The translations under genes and the position numbers were made by a program. Shown piece after piece: positions 1 to 7,115 of a DNA stretch of 17,235 bases (positions are counted from its first letter, which is position 1; the number at the start of each line of letters is the position of its first letter). The stretch spans positions 1 through 17,235 of the forward strand of contig JAPLNJ010000572.1 of the NCBI GenBank assembly GCA_026692885.1, in the 5' to 3' direction. A model generated the notes under the pieces. That model had not been told where the DNA came from. It saw only the letters and a list, made by a program, of their open reading frames with translations, and did not search any database. This stretch comes from Planctomycetota bacterium (GTDB taxonomy: Bacteria > Planctomycetota > Planctomycetia > Pirellulales > Pirellulaceae).

Positions 1-109
1 GATCACCAGCAGGGGTGCCCCAGGGGCCACTCGGTCATCCGTGATTTCGTAATCGCTCCGCGAAGCAAACCAGAATGGAACAGAATCAGGCATTCGGGAA
101 AACACCAAT

Positions 110-298
110 TCAAGGCAAAATCAGACAAACTGAACACGCCACGCCGGCCCCCTTCTTGCCCATGCTCTTGGTGGCCACGACCGTATACGCCGCCAGGACA
201 GCAGCGACCTGTGTCTTCGGTAGGTTGGTTGCGGCCGAGACGTTGGCCAGGATTTCGCTCTTGGTCGGGGGTTTCTTGGCAGCAGCAGCTTTGGCCAT
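110..298 (-). CDS. HU-family DNA-binding protein, N-terminal half only
   Basis: The 62-residue product starts with an Ala/Lys-rich tail and then reads PPTKSEILANVSAATNLPKT, which matches the first helices of planctomycete HU/IHF-like nucleoid proteins. These bind DNA as dimers and are normally about 90 to 110 residues. The match fades after residue 34: the stretch ending in GKKGAGV is still recognisable, but the DNA-binding beta arm and C-terminus are missing and the frame ends at a TGA in unrelated sequence. The ATG at 298 is preceded by a strong purine-rich ribosome site (AAGGAAGGAAA) and a possible promoter, so the 5' end is intact. I read it as a 3'-truncated gene. A functional mini-protein is possible but would lack the DNA-contacting arm. 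The family call is fairly sure; the truncation is clear from the sequence. Confidence 0.6.
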   Translation of the reverse strand: MAKAAAAKKPPTKSEILANVSAATNLPKTQVAAVLAAYTVVATKSMGKKGAGVACSVCLILP

Positions 299-367
299 GA
301 TTCAATTTCCTTCCTTGTTCTTGGGGAGTTGTCGAACAAACGAGTCAGCGTCGCGATGACGCGAAAT

Positions 368-396
368 AGTTAAAGCCCATTGGCCGGAATATGCAA
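368..396 (-). promoter_or_regulatory. Candidate housekeeping promoter of the HU-like gene
   Basis: On the minus strand, TTGCAT (391-396) and TTAACT (368-373) are separated by 17 nt, which is the normal -35/-10 spacing for a sigma70-type promoter. It lies about 70 nt upstream of the ATG at 298. The match is by eye and moderate. Confidence 0.35.
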
Positions 397-681
397 GGCC
401 TGTGACGGCCGGTGTGGACGCAGAGGCCGAATGCGGGTCTCCCCACCCATCCGACGTATGGACCAATTTTCCTAGGGGGTCGATAATTCCGTAACAGTCA
501 GTCAGGGAGCGGGACAGCCCTTCCGAGAAATCGTGAAGCGGCTGTTCCCCCTGACACCGAAGGCTCGCGCTTCAGTGGGTGCCGATGGTTGGGGTGACGA
601 TCCCAAGACCATCCTTCTGTTCAAATGCACTCCTGACGATTGCGGGCCTTCGCGTTTCTTGGCGGTGTGCTGGGGTGCGAC
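397..681. other. Gene-poor stretch with one unrecognised open frame
   Basis: No recognised gene lies between the HU-like promoter and the 3' end of the DUF2784 gene. A plus-strand frame is open from about 480 to 763 and reads protein-like (for example GAGQPFREIVKRLFPL and GADGWGDDPKTILLFKC), but it has no convincing start or ribosome site, overlaps the DUF2784 gene antisense, and matches no family I know. It may be a gene fragment or chance. Confidence 0.3.
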
Positions 682-1092
682 TCAGGACGCTTTCGGCTCC
701 CTGATCCACCGTGGCGGGGCAAGTACGAACGTAGCCAGCACGACCAGACCGAACAGCACGTAGCAGAGCGTGAAAACCCATGGCTGGAATTCGTAGAACA
801 GCAGGCGGTGCGTCAAGTCCGCGATGAAATCGCCCTGATAGGCCGTGTCGCCAGCCAGCATCCGCAGGCGTTGCTCCCAGGTGGTCAACGGACAGGTGAT
901 TCCGCAGACGGCTTCAGCGGCCACCACCAGAATCGCCAGCAGGTGCAAGGATCGGAACCAGACGTTCCGCACCCAGTCCCAGCGGCAGGCCACGCCCAGC
1001 AGGATCGCCAGTAGCCCGACGACGACGAATGCCACGTAGCTGAAGTGGACCATCACGACTGCATCGGCAACAAGACGATAAACGGTCGCCAT
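682..1092 (-). CDS. DUF2784 family membrane protein
   Basis: The 136-residue product fits the small DUF2784 family, whose function is unknown. It opens with a typical signature (YRLVADAVVMVHFSYVAFVV) and has a mid-protein CGITCPLTTWEQRLR motif corresponding to the family's conserved CPLTPLE-like segment. Hydrophobic segments at about residues 8-37, 48-68 and 105-127 suggest three membrane spans in the inner membrane. The length is normal for the family. The ATG at 1092 follows GGGGATC about 11 nt upstream. The gene stands alone between intergenic regions; the next gene upstream, the xylanase, ends about 130 nt away on the same strand. Nothing indicates its role. Confidence 0.85.
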   Translation of the reverse strand: MATVYRLVADAVVMVHFSYVAFVVVGLLAILLGVACRWDWVRNVWFRSLHLLAILVVAAEAVCGITCPLTTWEQRLRMLAGDTAYQGDFIADLTHRLLFYEFQPWVFTLCYVLFGLVVLATFVLAPPRWIREPKAS

Positions 1093-1224
1093 GCTAACTT
1101 GATCCCCTGGCGACCAGTTTTATTCCCGATTTGGCACACCTTGTTGAGTTCCTTAAACGCCGCAACTTCCAACCGCCTCCTGAGCCAGGAATTTGCTGGT
1201 GGCAACCAACGGCTCTTTCCTTGT

Positions 1225-2910
1225 TCAACCGCCCACTGCTGCCAACCGCACAACGATCTCCGGCGGCCCGTCCTTCGTGAGTCGGACCTCCCTTTCCACT
1301 TTCCCGTCAGGCATCTGGATCACGAGCCGATACTTGCCCAGGAAGCCCCGGCAGGCGAACCGCCCTTCGTCATCCGTGGTGGCGGTCGCATTGGTCTTCC
1401 ACTCTTCGTGAATCAAGCGTTTGAGTTGCTCGTAGACCGGCTTCGGCGACATGTCGGCCCGCAACATCCCGCCGCCGGGCAGCCACGAGCCCTGGTCGCA
1501 CAGGTCCCACCACGTAATACCTCGCATCGCCGGATGAGCGAAACAGACGCGATAGAACTTCACGGCGTAGTCTGCCTGGGCGGCCTCATCCCAGACGCCG
1601 TCACGGTGCGAGTCCGTGATTTTCTGCCCGGAGGAAGCCGGCGTGAATTCCGTGATGTGCAATCCCTTGCCCAGCGTGGAGTATCGATCGAGGATCTCCT
1701 GAACTCGATCCAGCGGGAACCGCATCGTCCGCGGTTCGTGGGCCTGGATGCCGATCCCGTCGAACGGTACACCGTTCTTCATCGCCATCGTCAGGAGCCG
1801 AAGAAACCCCGGACATCCGTCGGCCAGCACGTGATAGTCGTTGACAATCAGGCAATCTCTGGGATTGGCTTCGCGAGCCCAGCGGTACGGCTCGTCGATC
1901 TTCGGCTCGGCCAGGTGCGACGGTTCGTTTACGACTTCCCAGAACTCGATCTTGCCCTGGTAACGCTGCATGATCTCCGTCACCCGCTGCCGTTGGAGAT
2001 CCGGCGGCGGCTGGCCCTGAGACCACGTCGGCACGCCTGCTTGGTCGCCCCAGAGCAGCGGGTGACCCTTCATGCGAATCTCGTGGTCCTGGCACCACGC
2101 GACGACCTTGTCGGTGTAGTCGTAGTTCGGCTTGCCTCGCTGCGACTCGTACCATCGCCAATAGAACCCGACCGTGGCGTAGTTGAACAGCTCCTGAAAC
2201 CGCTGCTTGTATGCGGCGTTCTGGGCCTCGCTCCGGAAACGGTCGAACATGTAGATGTTGCAGCCAAACAGAAAGTCGTGGGAAGTCTGCTCGACGGAGA
2301 CTTTCACGCCGGGCACTGGCTGGCCGGCAGCACCCAGGATGCGAATCTTCGCGTCTACTTTGCGGTGCTTTTCGATGGCCGGTTGGGTCGCGGCGACAAT
2401 CTCTCGTTCGCGTTGTTCCGCAATTTCGGCCAGTTCCTGCTTGGCCACCAGGACGGGGTCCGCTGCTCCAGGCGGCGAGCTGATCGTGAAGCGTTCCAGA
2501 TAGAGGTTGCGGTCTTGTTTGCCGATCAACGCGTCGTTGAGAAAGCCTGCGGCAATCTCGTGAGCACCTGCGGCCAGGTCCACATCGAAGCGGTAGTCCG
2601 CACGTTCCGCACGGCCTACGGTCACGGTCTTGACCGCCTTGCCATCGACCAAGAGAGCCATCTCCGGCCAGACGCCGCCCGCCGGACTGCCCCAGGCTCG
2701 GACGACGATGCCGTAGGTCCCGGCCGTCGCGAACCGCAACGGCTGCCCAACACGGCCATTGGACCACAGATTCCAGCCGCCGCTCGCATACGGGCCGCCT
2801 TCGGTGCGGATTGCCGCTGTTTCGGCTTCGACGACCAAAGCGGCAACGGCCGAGGGTGCGTGACAAAACACAGCAACGGTGAAGATCCACAGGGCGGCGG
2901 ATTTACTCAT
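1225..2910 (-). CDS. Secreted GH10 endo-1,4-beta-xylanase with N-terminal carbohydrate-binding-like domain
   Basis: The product is about 561 residues. A signal peptide (residues 1 to about 23) is followed by a beta-rich domain (about 25-145) resembling Ca-dependent xylan-binding modules of the CBM36/60 type, a short linker, a GH10 TIM barrel (about 205-505), and a small C-terminal beta domain (about 510-561) like carboxypeptidase-regulatory modules. GH10 enzymes hydrolyse internal beta-1,4 bonds of xylan with retention. The acid/base glutamate is in VVNEP (E329) and the nucleophile is in HITEF (E421); GITWWDL near 464-470 is the usual end-of-barrel motif. I chose the ATG at 2910 because GGAAGGAA lies about 7 nt upstream and it places the signal peptide at the N-terminus; an ATG at 2931 would add seven residues. 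The ORF is complete. Its substrate could be another xylose-containing plant or algal glycan. Confidence 0.93.
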   Translation of the reverse strand: MSKSAALWIFTVAVFCHAPSAVAALVVEAETAAIRTEGGPYASGGWNLWSNGRVGQPLRFATAGTYGIVVRAWGSPAGGVWPEMALLVDGKAVKTVTVGRAERADYRFDVDLAAGAHEIAAGFLNDALIGKQDRNLYLERFTISSPPGAADPVLVAKQELAEIAEQREREIVAATQPAIEKHRKVDAKIRILGAAGQPVPGVKVSVEQTSHDFLFGCNIYMFDRFRSEAQNAAYKQRFQELFNYATVGFYWRWYESQRGKPNYDYTDKVVAWCQDHEIRMKGHPLLWGDQAGVPTWSQGQPPPDLQRQRVTEIMQRYQGKIEFWEVVNEPSHLAEPKIDEPYRWAREANPRDCLIVNDYHVLADGCPGFLRLLTMAMKNGVPFDGIGIQAHEPRTMRFPLDRVQEILDRYSTLGKGLHITEFTPASSGQKITDSHRDGVWDEAAQADYAVKFYRVCFAHPAMRGITWWDLCDQGSWLPGGGMLRADMSPKPVYEQLKRLIHEEWKTNATATTDDEGRFACRGFLGKYRLVIQMPDGKVEREVRLTKDGPPEIVVRLAAVGG

Positions 2911-2950
2911 CGGGGCGTTCCTTCCGTGCATCTTTTCGACTCCGGGCCGG

Positions 2951-3007
2951 TCATGGGTCGAAGGCGACGAATTCGACTTCGGTCAGTGGGCGGTCATGGG
3001 GGAGCAT
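2951..3007 (-). pseudogene. Possible N-terminal remnant of a DnaQ-like 3'-5' exonuclease
   Basis: An ATG at 3007 opens an 18-residue frame reading MLPHDRPLTEVEFVAFDP before TGA. The segment from RPLTEVEFVAFD resembles the start of DnaQ/polymerase III epsilon exonuclease domains, where FDTETTG normally follows and carries the first two catalytic acidic residues. Here the frame ends right after FD. The match is only about 11 residues, so this is tentative, but it fits the many other gene pieces in the window. Confidence 0.25.
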
Positions 3008-3097
3008 TGGCTGACTCGGGGGTGTTGCCTGAATTGTACGGCACACGGCGGTCACCCGGAAAGGGCGGCCGGAGCAGCCTGTCGACGCCTGCTCGGT

Positions 3098-3379
3098 TCA
3101 GACCACAGGAATCGGGGACCGCAGCCAAGCCTCGAAGACTTCCAGCATCTCAAACACCTCGCCGTCCCAGCGGCCGAAGCCTTGCTCGTTCACGGTGACT
3201 TCGTCACACAGTTGGCACCCACTTTCCTCGGCTACCAGCATGTGTTGCAGGGGCGAGGCCGCCTGAATCTCGACCTGTTTGTCGCAGGTCCACTGGAACG
3301 CCATGACGGCGGCCTGCTCGGCGGTGGGGGCGTCAAAGATCAGTCGGATGGGTCCGGATTCGACGTAAAACTTGGGCAC
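3098..3379 (-). CDS. Small conserved planctomycete hypothetical protein
   Basis: The 93-residue product starts MPKFYVESGPIRLIFDAPTA, an opening I associate with short cytoplasmic planctomycete proteins of unknown function. It has no signal peptide or membrane segment. Two cysteines lie in a CQLC motif (about residues 55-58), which could bind metal or form a disulfide. The C-terminus ends in a hydrophobic helix-like stretch. The start is GTG at 3379, with AAAGGAA about 8 nt upstream. The gene is complete and is followed at about 90 nt by the putative exonuclease remnant and then the xylanase gene, all on the same strand. I do not know its function. Confidence 0.7.
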   Translation of the reverse strand: MPKFYVESGPIRLIFDAPTAEQAAVMAFQWTCDKQVEIQAASPLQHMLVAEESGCQLCDEVTVNEQGFGRWDGEVFEMLEVFEAWLRSPIPVV

Positions 3380-3689
3380 GGGTGATTCCTTTCGTGGCTC
3401 GTGGATTCCCTTGTACTGCTCTCGATATGGATTAGATCGTCAGCCCCGTGACACGTGCGGTCCGCCTCGGAAATAATTCTGGGCTGGCTGCGGGTGGTAC
3501 AATTTGCCAGCACGCTGTGCAATCCGCCAGAAACCCTGAAGCCACGATGCGCCGCACCATCGCCATCGGTGACATCCGACCTCGTGCCCGGCTGCATTTC
3601 CGCAGCCGCTTGCTTGATCGGACCCGCACAGACGACAATGGCTCCCCGTTGCCGTTTCCTGGACTGCAAGGGGGAAGGGGTTCTGAGCC
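3380..3689. other. Intergenic region between divergent genes
   Basis: This 310-nt stretch separates the divergent 93-residue hypothetical gene (minus) and the PQQ-propeller start (plus). It should hold both promoters. A TACAAT hexamer at 3497-3502 on the plus strand is a possible -10 element, but no matching -35 was found. Open frames here show no protein-family signal. Confidence 0.3.
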
Positions 3690-3944
3690 GTGGTGTACCG
3701 GATCTTCGTGCTTTGGGTGTTGCTGGCCGTGCCCTCGACGCAAGCTGAGGACTGGCCGCAATGGCGAGGTCCGTATTTCAACGGCTCGACCAGCGAGAAG
3801 GGCCTGCCTGCGGAATGGAGCACCACCGAGAACATCGCCTGGAGCGCAAGTCTTCCGGGGGCGGCCGCCTCGACTCCCGTCGTCTGGGATCAGCGGGTAT
3901 TCCTGTCGGGTGTGGACAGTGGCCGTGACATGCTTCAAGGGGCG
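3690..3944 (+). pseudogene. N-terminal fragment of a secreted PQQ-like beta-propeller protein
   Basis: A GTG at 3690, preceded by GGGGGAAGGGG about 8 nt upstream, opens a frame with a signal peptide (about residues 1-19) and then EDWPQWRGPYFNGSTSEKGL, the standard opening of planctomycete outer-membrane-biogenesis-like PQQ-binding propeller proteins. TENIAWSASLPG and STPVVWDQRVFLSG follow as the first propeller strands. These proteins are normally about 400 residues or more. The match stops near residue 84, around position 3940. From there the frame continues only as nonsense antisense to the neighbouring minus-strand gene, to a stop at 4301. It is therefore a 3'-truncated gene whose expression signals still look intact. 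Confidence 0.7.
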
Positions 3945-3998
3945 GTAACACGCTGCTCGATCTCCTACGTTACAGGTCTCCCAGTGTTGGTTCAATCC

Positions 3999-5477
3999 TC
4001 ACCGCTCCGGCTGCAACGCCAGCGTCTGCGTGCCTACGGGCATCCCGACAGGGGTCGCATAGCGTACCTCCAGGCAGCGGTCATAGCGTGCGTGGTCGAT
4101 CCATCGCACGCCGTCCAACGTCACGCCGTCTGCGGCCTTGACGGTCACACAGAGGCCGGGCAGGCGCCATTGGTCTCGTGTAACAGCCGCCTCGTCCAGG
4201 CCCGGCGCGGAGATGAGGAACTGAATCGGCTCGTCGGATTTCGACTCGCGTCGGATTTCGAGGCAACGGTTGACCACTCGGGGGGCCACGCCGTCATTTA
4301 AGCCTGTCAGCAGAATCCAGCCGACGCGCTGCTCGGGGGCGGCCAGCCAGTAGATCGTCGCCGGGTGGTGCTGTTCCCAACGCCGCTTCAAGGTGGCCGC
4401 ACCCATCATCAGATTCTTCTCGATCAGGACGGTCGCTTGCGTCTCGCCGAACGTCCGTTCAAAGCGGCGCGGGCCGGCAAGACCCTGGAGGTGCGGCAGC
4501 ACGTCCTCCGGCACCTGGGCGCGAAGCATGGCGAAGATGGGACCGTAGATTCGCTCGCCCTGGTGATGCCCGCCGGATGCAGGCCACGGTGCTAGAGTCG
4601 GGTCGCCGACGACGAGGCCAATCCACAGGCCCGTCAGGGCGCAGTACCGAGTCATGTCCATCCCGTAGGCACGGACGAAGGGACCGCACATGTTCTTCAT
4701 GTCCGCGTGGTAGAAGGCCGCAATGTCGCGCCACAATTCGGCCTCCATCAAACGGCCCAGCTCTCGCATGCGTGGGGAGCAGGCATGTTGGCGCCATAGG
4801 GCCAGCGCCATCAAGTCCGCACCATAGTAGGTCGGCGAGTTGTACTCGTTGAATGTCTTGTGGCGGCAGAACAGTTCGTAGATTGTCTCAGCCTTCTCGC
4901 GCCCGGCTTGCTGGAGGTCTTCGCGTCCCTGCTGCGTGCCGACGTAATCGAGCAGCAGCGCGCTCATCAGTGCGATATTCGTGTAACTGGCCCCGACGTT
5001 CCGCCGAGCAGTGCCCACGGCAGCCCGGAGCAGGGCGGCCTGCATGTCACGGACGAGGTCCGGGGGCAGACGGTCGGGGAACGCTTCCAGGATCAGGATC
5101 AGACCGCAGCCGATGAACTCCCGCCAGTTGCTGTCGTGCTCGGTCTCGCCTTGCCGCGTTCGCCACACGCCATGCAGCTTCGAGTCTGGGCCGTCTGCGT
5201 ATTGCAGGTCGAGGACACCGCGCAGAATCACTGCGGCAGCAGCGCGATCGGGCTTGCCGTCACGCCACAAAAGTCCCGCCGCGATGTAGGTCGCGCCGCG
5301 CGTTCCCCGTTGGGCGAACTCGCGCCCGTCCCATGGCGGACTCGTGTCCGGCAGCACACCCGTCACCAATTGCTGCACGTAGGGTTCCTCTGGCCAGGCC
5401 GGCGGCTCACCGGATGCCAACGATGCGGAACCAAGCAAGAGCGTGGCAACTGTCGCGGCCAGCCGTTTCTTTGTCAT
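3999..5477 (-). CDS. Secreted alpha-toroid-like protein of unknown function
   Basis: The 492-residue product has a signal peptide (MTKKRLAATVATLLLGSASL). The mature part is rich in amphipathic helices, with a conserved-looking segment NEYNSPTYYGADLMALALW at about residues 210-228 and a beta-rich C-terminal portion (about 350-492). This architecture, helical barrel then beta domain, is reminiscent of polysaccharide lyases and heparinase II/III-like proteins, but I see no catalytic motif that fixes the reaction. A glycan-related role is inference, helped by the secreted xylanase nearby. I chose the ATG at 5477; a GTG two codons upstream (5483) is the alternative, and neither has a strong ribosome site. 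The gene is complete and converges on the truncated PQQ-propeller gene. Confidence 0.6.
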   Translation of the reverse strand: MTKKRLAATVATLLLGSASLASGEPPAWPEEPYVQQLVTGVLPDTSPPWDGREFAQRGTRGATYIAAGLLWRDGKPDRAAAAVILRGVLDLQYADGPDSKLHGVWRTRQGETEHDSNWREFIGCGLILILEAFPDRLPPDLVRDMQAALLRAAVGTARRNVGASYTNIALMSALLLDYVGTQQGREDLQQAGREKAETIYELFCRHKTFNEYNSPTYYGADLMALALWRQHACSPRMRELGRLMEAELWRDIAAFYHADMKNMCGPFVRAYGMDMTRYCALTGLWIGLVVGDPTLAPWPASGGHHQGERIYGPIFAMLRAQVPEDVLPHLQGLAGPRRFERTFGETQATVLIEKNLMMGAATLKRRWEQHHPATIYWLAAPEQRVGWILLTGLNDGVAPRVVNRCLEIRRESKSDEPIQFLISAPGLDEAAVTRDQWRLPGLCVTVKAADGVTLDGVRWIDHARYDRCLEVRYATPVGMPVGTQTLALQPER

Positions 5478-5747
5478 GTACACGCACCAAGTACGGGCGG
5501 ACGATTGGGTCAGAAATACGCATTGCGAGCCTCAATGTCTTCGCCGATGCTGGATTCTAGCGTGTCCGCCTTCCACCGTCGAGAAGGACCGTCTACCACC
5601 GCCGCGAACGGTCATCTGCCCTAAATCAGGCCCAAAAACCTGGCTTCGGATGGTGGGTTGGCACTCCAGAGCCGCATCTCGTTGAGCAGCGGAACCGGTT
5701 GGCCAACTTTGTGGAAGTGCAGATTAGACAATCCGGCCAACGACCGC
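5478..5747. other. Intergenic region, no gene recognised
   Basis: This spacer between the alpha-toroid gene and the DUF1559 gene holds no recognised gene. One minus-strand frame near 5640-5740 reads leucine-rich (AGLSNLHFHKVG), faintly like a leucine-rich repeat, but is too short to call. It probably contains the promoter of the alpha-toroid gene. Confidence 0.3.
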
Positions 5748-6230
5748 TCAAGGCGGTGCCGACACGGTCTCGTTGCCGCTTCGCGTTACGAGGGCGCGGT
5801 ACACGGCGATGTCGATCGTCTCCGGTACGAGACGCACCGATCCGTCGGCCAAGAGGAAATGCGTTCCAGCGGGGTGTTCGCTGCTGAAGTCGTGCGTGTG
5901 ACCCATCTGCCAGTTAGGCGGGTAAATGGTCGTACTGACAATCCGGCCGGGCGCGCAGTCATTCCCCGGCTCGGTGCCAACCCATGTCGAGTAGTCCCGT
6001 CTCGAGTTCCGCTCGCCCACCATGAAGGGTTGGCTCAGGCCGTCGAGGATGTCGGCAAAGCGGACGCGACTGTTGTGGAAGAAGCAGCCGTCGCTCAGGC
6101 ACTGTTGACCCACGAGAAGTGTGCCGCACGTGTGAATTCCGTCAGCACCTCCGGACGTCCCCCACACTCCTACGATGAAGACGACGACCAACAACTCGAC
6201 CAGAGTAAAGCCTTTTCGACGCAAGAACAT
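5748..6230 (-). CDS. DUF1559 pseudopilin-like protein with its middle deleted
   Basis: The 160-residue product starts with a type IV prepilin leader, MFLRRKGFTLVELLVVV, with the expected peptidase site G/F and the conserved Glu five residues after the cut. The C-terminal half (about 58-160) matches DUF1559: NSRVRFADILDG, VGERNSR, then SEHPAGTHFLLADGSVRLV, which corresponds to the H-x9-DG motif. DUF1559 proteins are abundant in planctomycetes and usually exceed 300 residues. Here the leader helix jumps at about residue 21 from FIVG straight into VWGTSGGADG, so the rest of the N-terminal helix (normally LLLPAVQAAREAARR) and most of the beta domain are absent, yet the frame stays open. The ATG at 6230 places the leader correctly; an ATG 14 codons upstream is less likely. 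It may be a non-functional deletion product. Confidence 0.75.
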   Translation of the reverse strand: MFLRRKGFTLVELLVVVFIVGVWGTSGGADGIHTCGTLLVGQQCLSDGCFFHNSRVRFADILDGLSQPFMVGERNSRRDYSTWVGTEPGNDCAPGRIVSTTIYPPNWQMGHTHDFSSEHPAGTHFLLADGSVRLVPETIDIAVYRALVTRSGNETVSAPP

Positions 6231-6286
6231 GGGAGCACCGTCCAATAAATGATGGGTGGAATGATCCGACAAGGCGCGCGGGCGTA

Positions 6287-6490
6287 CTAAGACGCACAGG
6301 CCGGGGACGGAACGGCCGACGAATTGACCAGGATCCGCTCTGCTCCGTACAACTCCACCATGTCGGCAGCACGCTCGGGCGTCGCCTTGGTGGTGGGATA
6401 CAAAGTGATGCCCGCCCAGTATCCTTCATCCAACGCCAGGCGGATCGTGTGCTCTTCACAGTGGTCGATGCAAACGCGGGTGCCCGCGCA
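6287..6490 (-). pseudogene. Fragment of a TatD-type metal-dependent hydrolase
   Basis: One minus-strand frame reads RVCIDHCEEHTIRLALDEGY, then WAGITLYPTTK and ADMVELYGAERILVNSSA, before leaving homology and ending at TAG. This matches the interior of a TIM-barrel hydrolase of the TatD/amidohydrolase type as seen in planctomycetes, where the histidine and glutamates belong to the metal-binding barrel. Only about 55 residues of a roughly 280-residue protein are present, with no start codon or ribosome site. It directly abuts the retropepsin-like fragment in a different frame. The family assignment is from memory of this motif set. Confidence 0.6.
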
Positions 6491-6505
6491 CGTTGGTGAT
6501 GCGGC

Positions 6506-6690
6506 CTGACATTCGCCGCGAACTGCGACACTCGCTCGCCCGCGAGACTCAGGCTGGACCGCTTGGGCAGCAGGTACTGCGGATGGATGCCGGCCCAGGT
6601 GGCGAGCTGTCGCTGATTGATCAGTAGATTACAGTTGCAGCCGGTATCAAGAATGGCGGGGAAGCACCTCTGACTCAGACGTGCAACGAG
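6506..6690 (-). pseudogene. Fragment of a retropepsin-like aspartic protease-type protein
   Basis: A minus-strand frame reads RLSQRCFPAILDTGCNCNLL and then INQRQLATWAGIHPQ and LSLAGERVSQFAANV. The ILDTG core is the catalytic DTG loop of pepsin/retropepsin-like folds, and the rest matches a planctomycete family encoded just downstream of DUF5678 genes. The frame overlaps the 3' end of the DUF5678 gene, so translation was probably coupled to it. Similarity ends after FAANV, at about position 6508, where the TatD-type fragment takes over. The rest of the protein, expected to be about 100 residues longer, is absent. Confidence 0.55.
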
Positions 6691-7007
6691 GCGACTTCGA
6701 TTTCTTCTTCGGGGTCGAATGCACCGGGCACGACGAACCCGACGATGAAGTCGTTTCGTGTCAGGCCGCGGCGAAAAGCTCGTCGATACAGTTCCGTCTC
6801 GGTCTCACCGAACCCCAATCGTTCGTCGCCGTGGTAGGCCACCCATTGTCCGCGATGCGTCTCGAGCAACTCCGGCAAGTCGCGGCGGAACGCGTCGATG
6901 GACGTCTGCACCATCGGCAGCGGTTCGGCCCGCATCAGGTCCTCGAGCATCGCCGCCACGTCGTCATCGGACAGTTCGGGGGCTGCGTTTGCTTGTTTCG
7001 TCGTCAT
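6675..7007 (-). CDS. DUF5678 domain protein
   Basis: The 110-residue product carries the DUF5678 signature at about residues 42-95: SIDAFRRDLPELLETHRGQW, then VAYHGDERLGFGETETELYR and FIVGFV. The family is small, cytoplasmic and of unknown biochemical role. In planctomycetes it is commonly followed by a retropepsin-like aspartic protease-type gene, and a fragment of exactly that follows here in an overlapping frame. The ATG at 7007 has GGGAG about 7 nt upstream. An acidic N-terminal helix (residues 13-27, DDDVAAMLEDLMRAE) precedes the domain. The gene appears complete, while its usual partner has been destroyed. Confidence 0.75.
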   Translation of the reverse strand: MTTKQANAAPELSDDDVAAMLEDLMRAEPLPMVQTSIDAFRRDLPELLETHRGQWVAYHGDERLGFGETETELYRRAFRRGLTRNDFIVGFVVPGAFDPEEEIEVASLHV

Positions 7008-7115
7008 CTTCCGTCTCCCGTCGCTTCGAAGGCGTCTCCAACTCGTTCCAGTATAGCGGTCATTCCTGTATAACAGCAATTCATCGATTGGGACATTAAC
7101 TGACAGGGTTCGAAG

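Noticed and set aside
1045..3198. Long plus-strand open frame of 717 codons opposite the xylanase
   Set aside because: It is antisense to a complete GH10 gene with catalytic motifs and has no family signal; open frames like this are expected opposite GC-rich genes.
5640..5740. Leucine-rich repeat-like fragment
   Set aside because: Only about 20 residues with a weak pattern; not enough to call.
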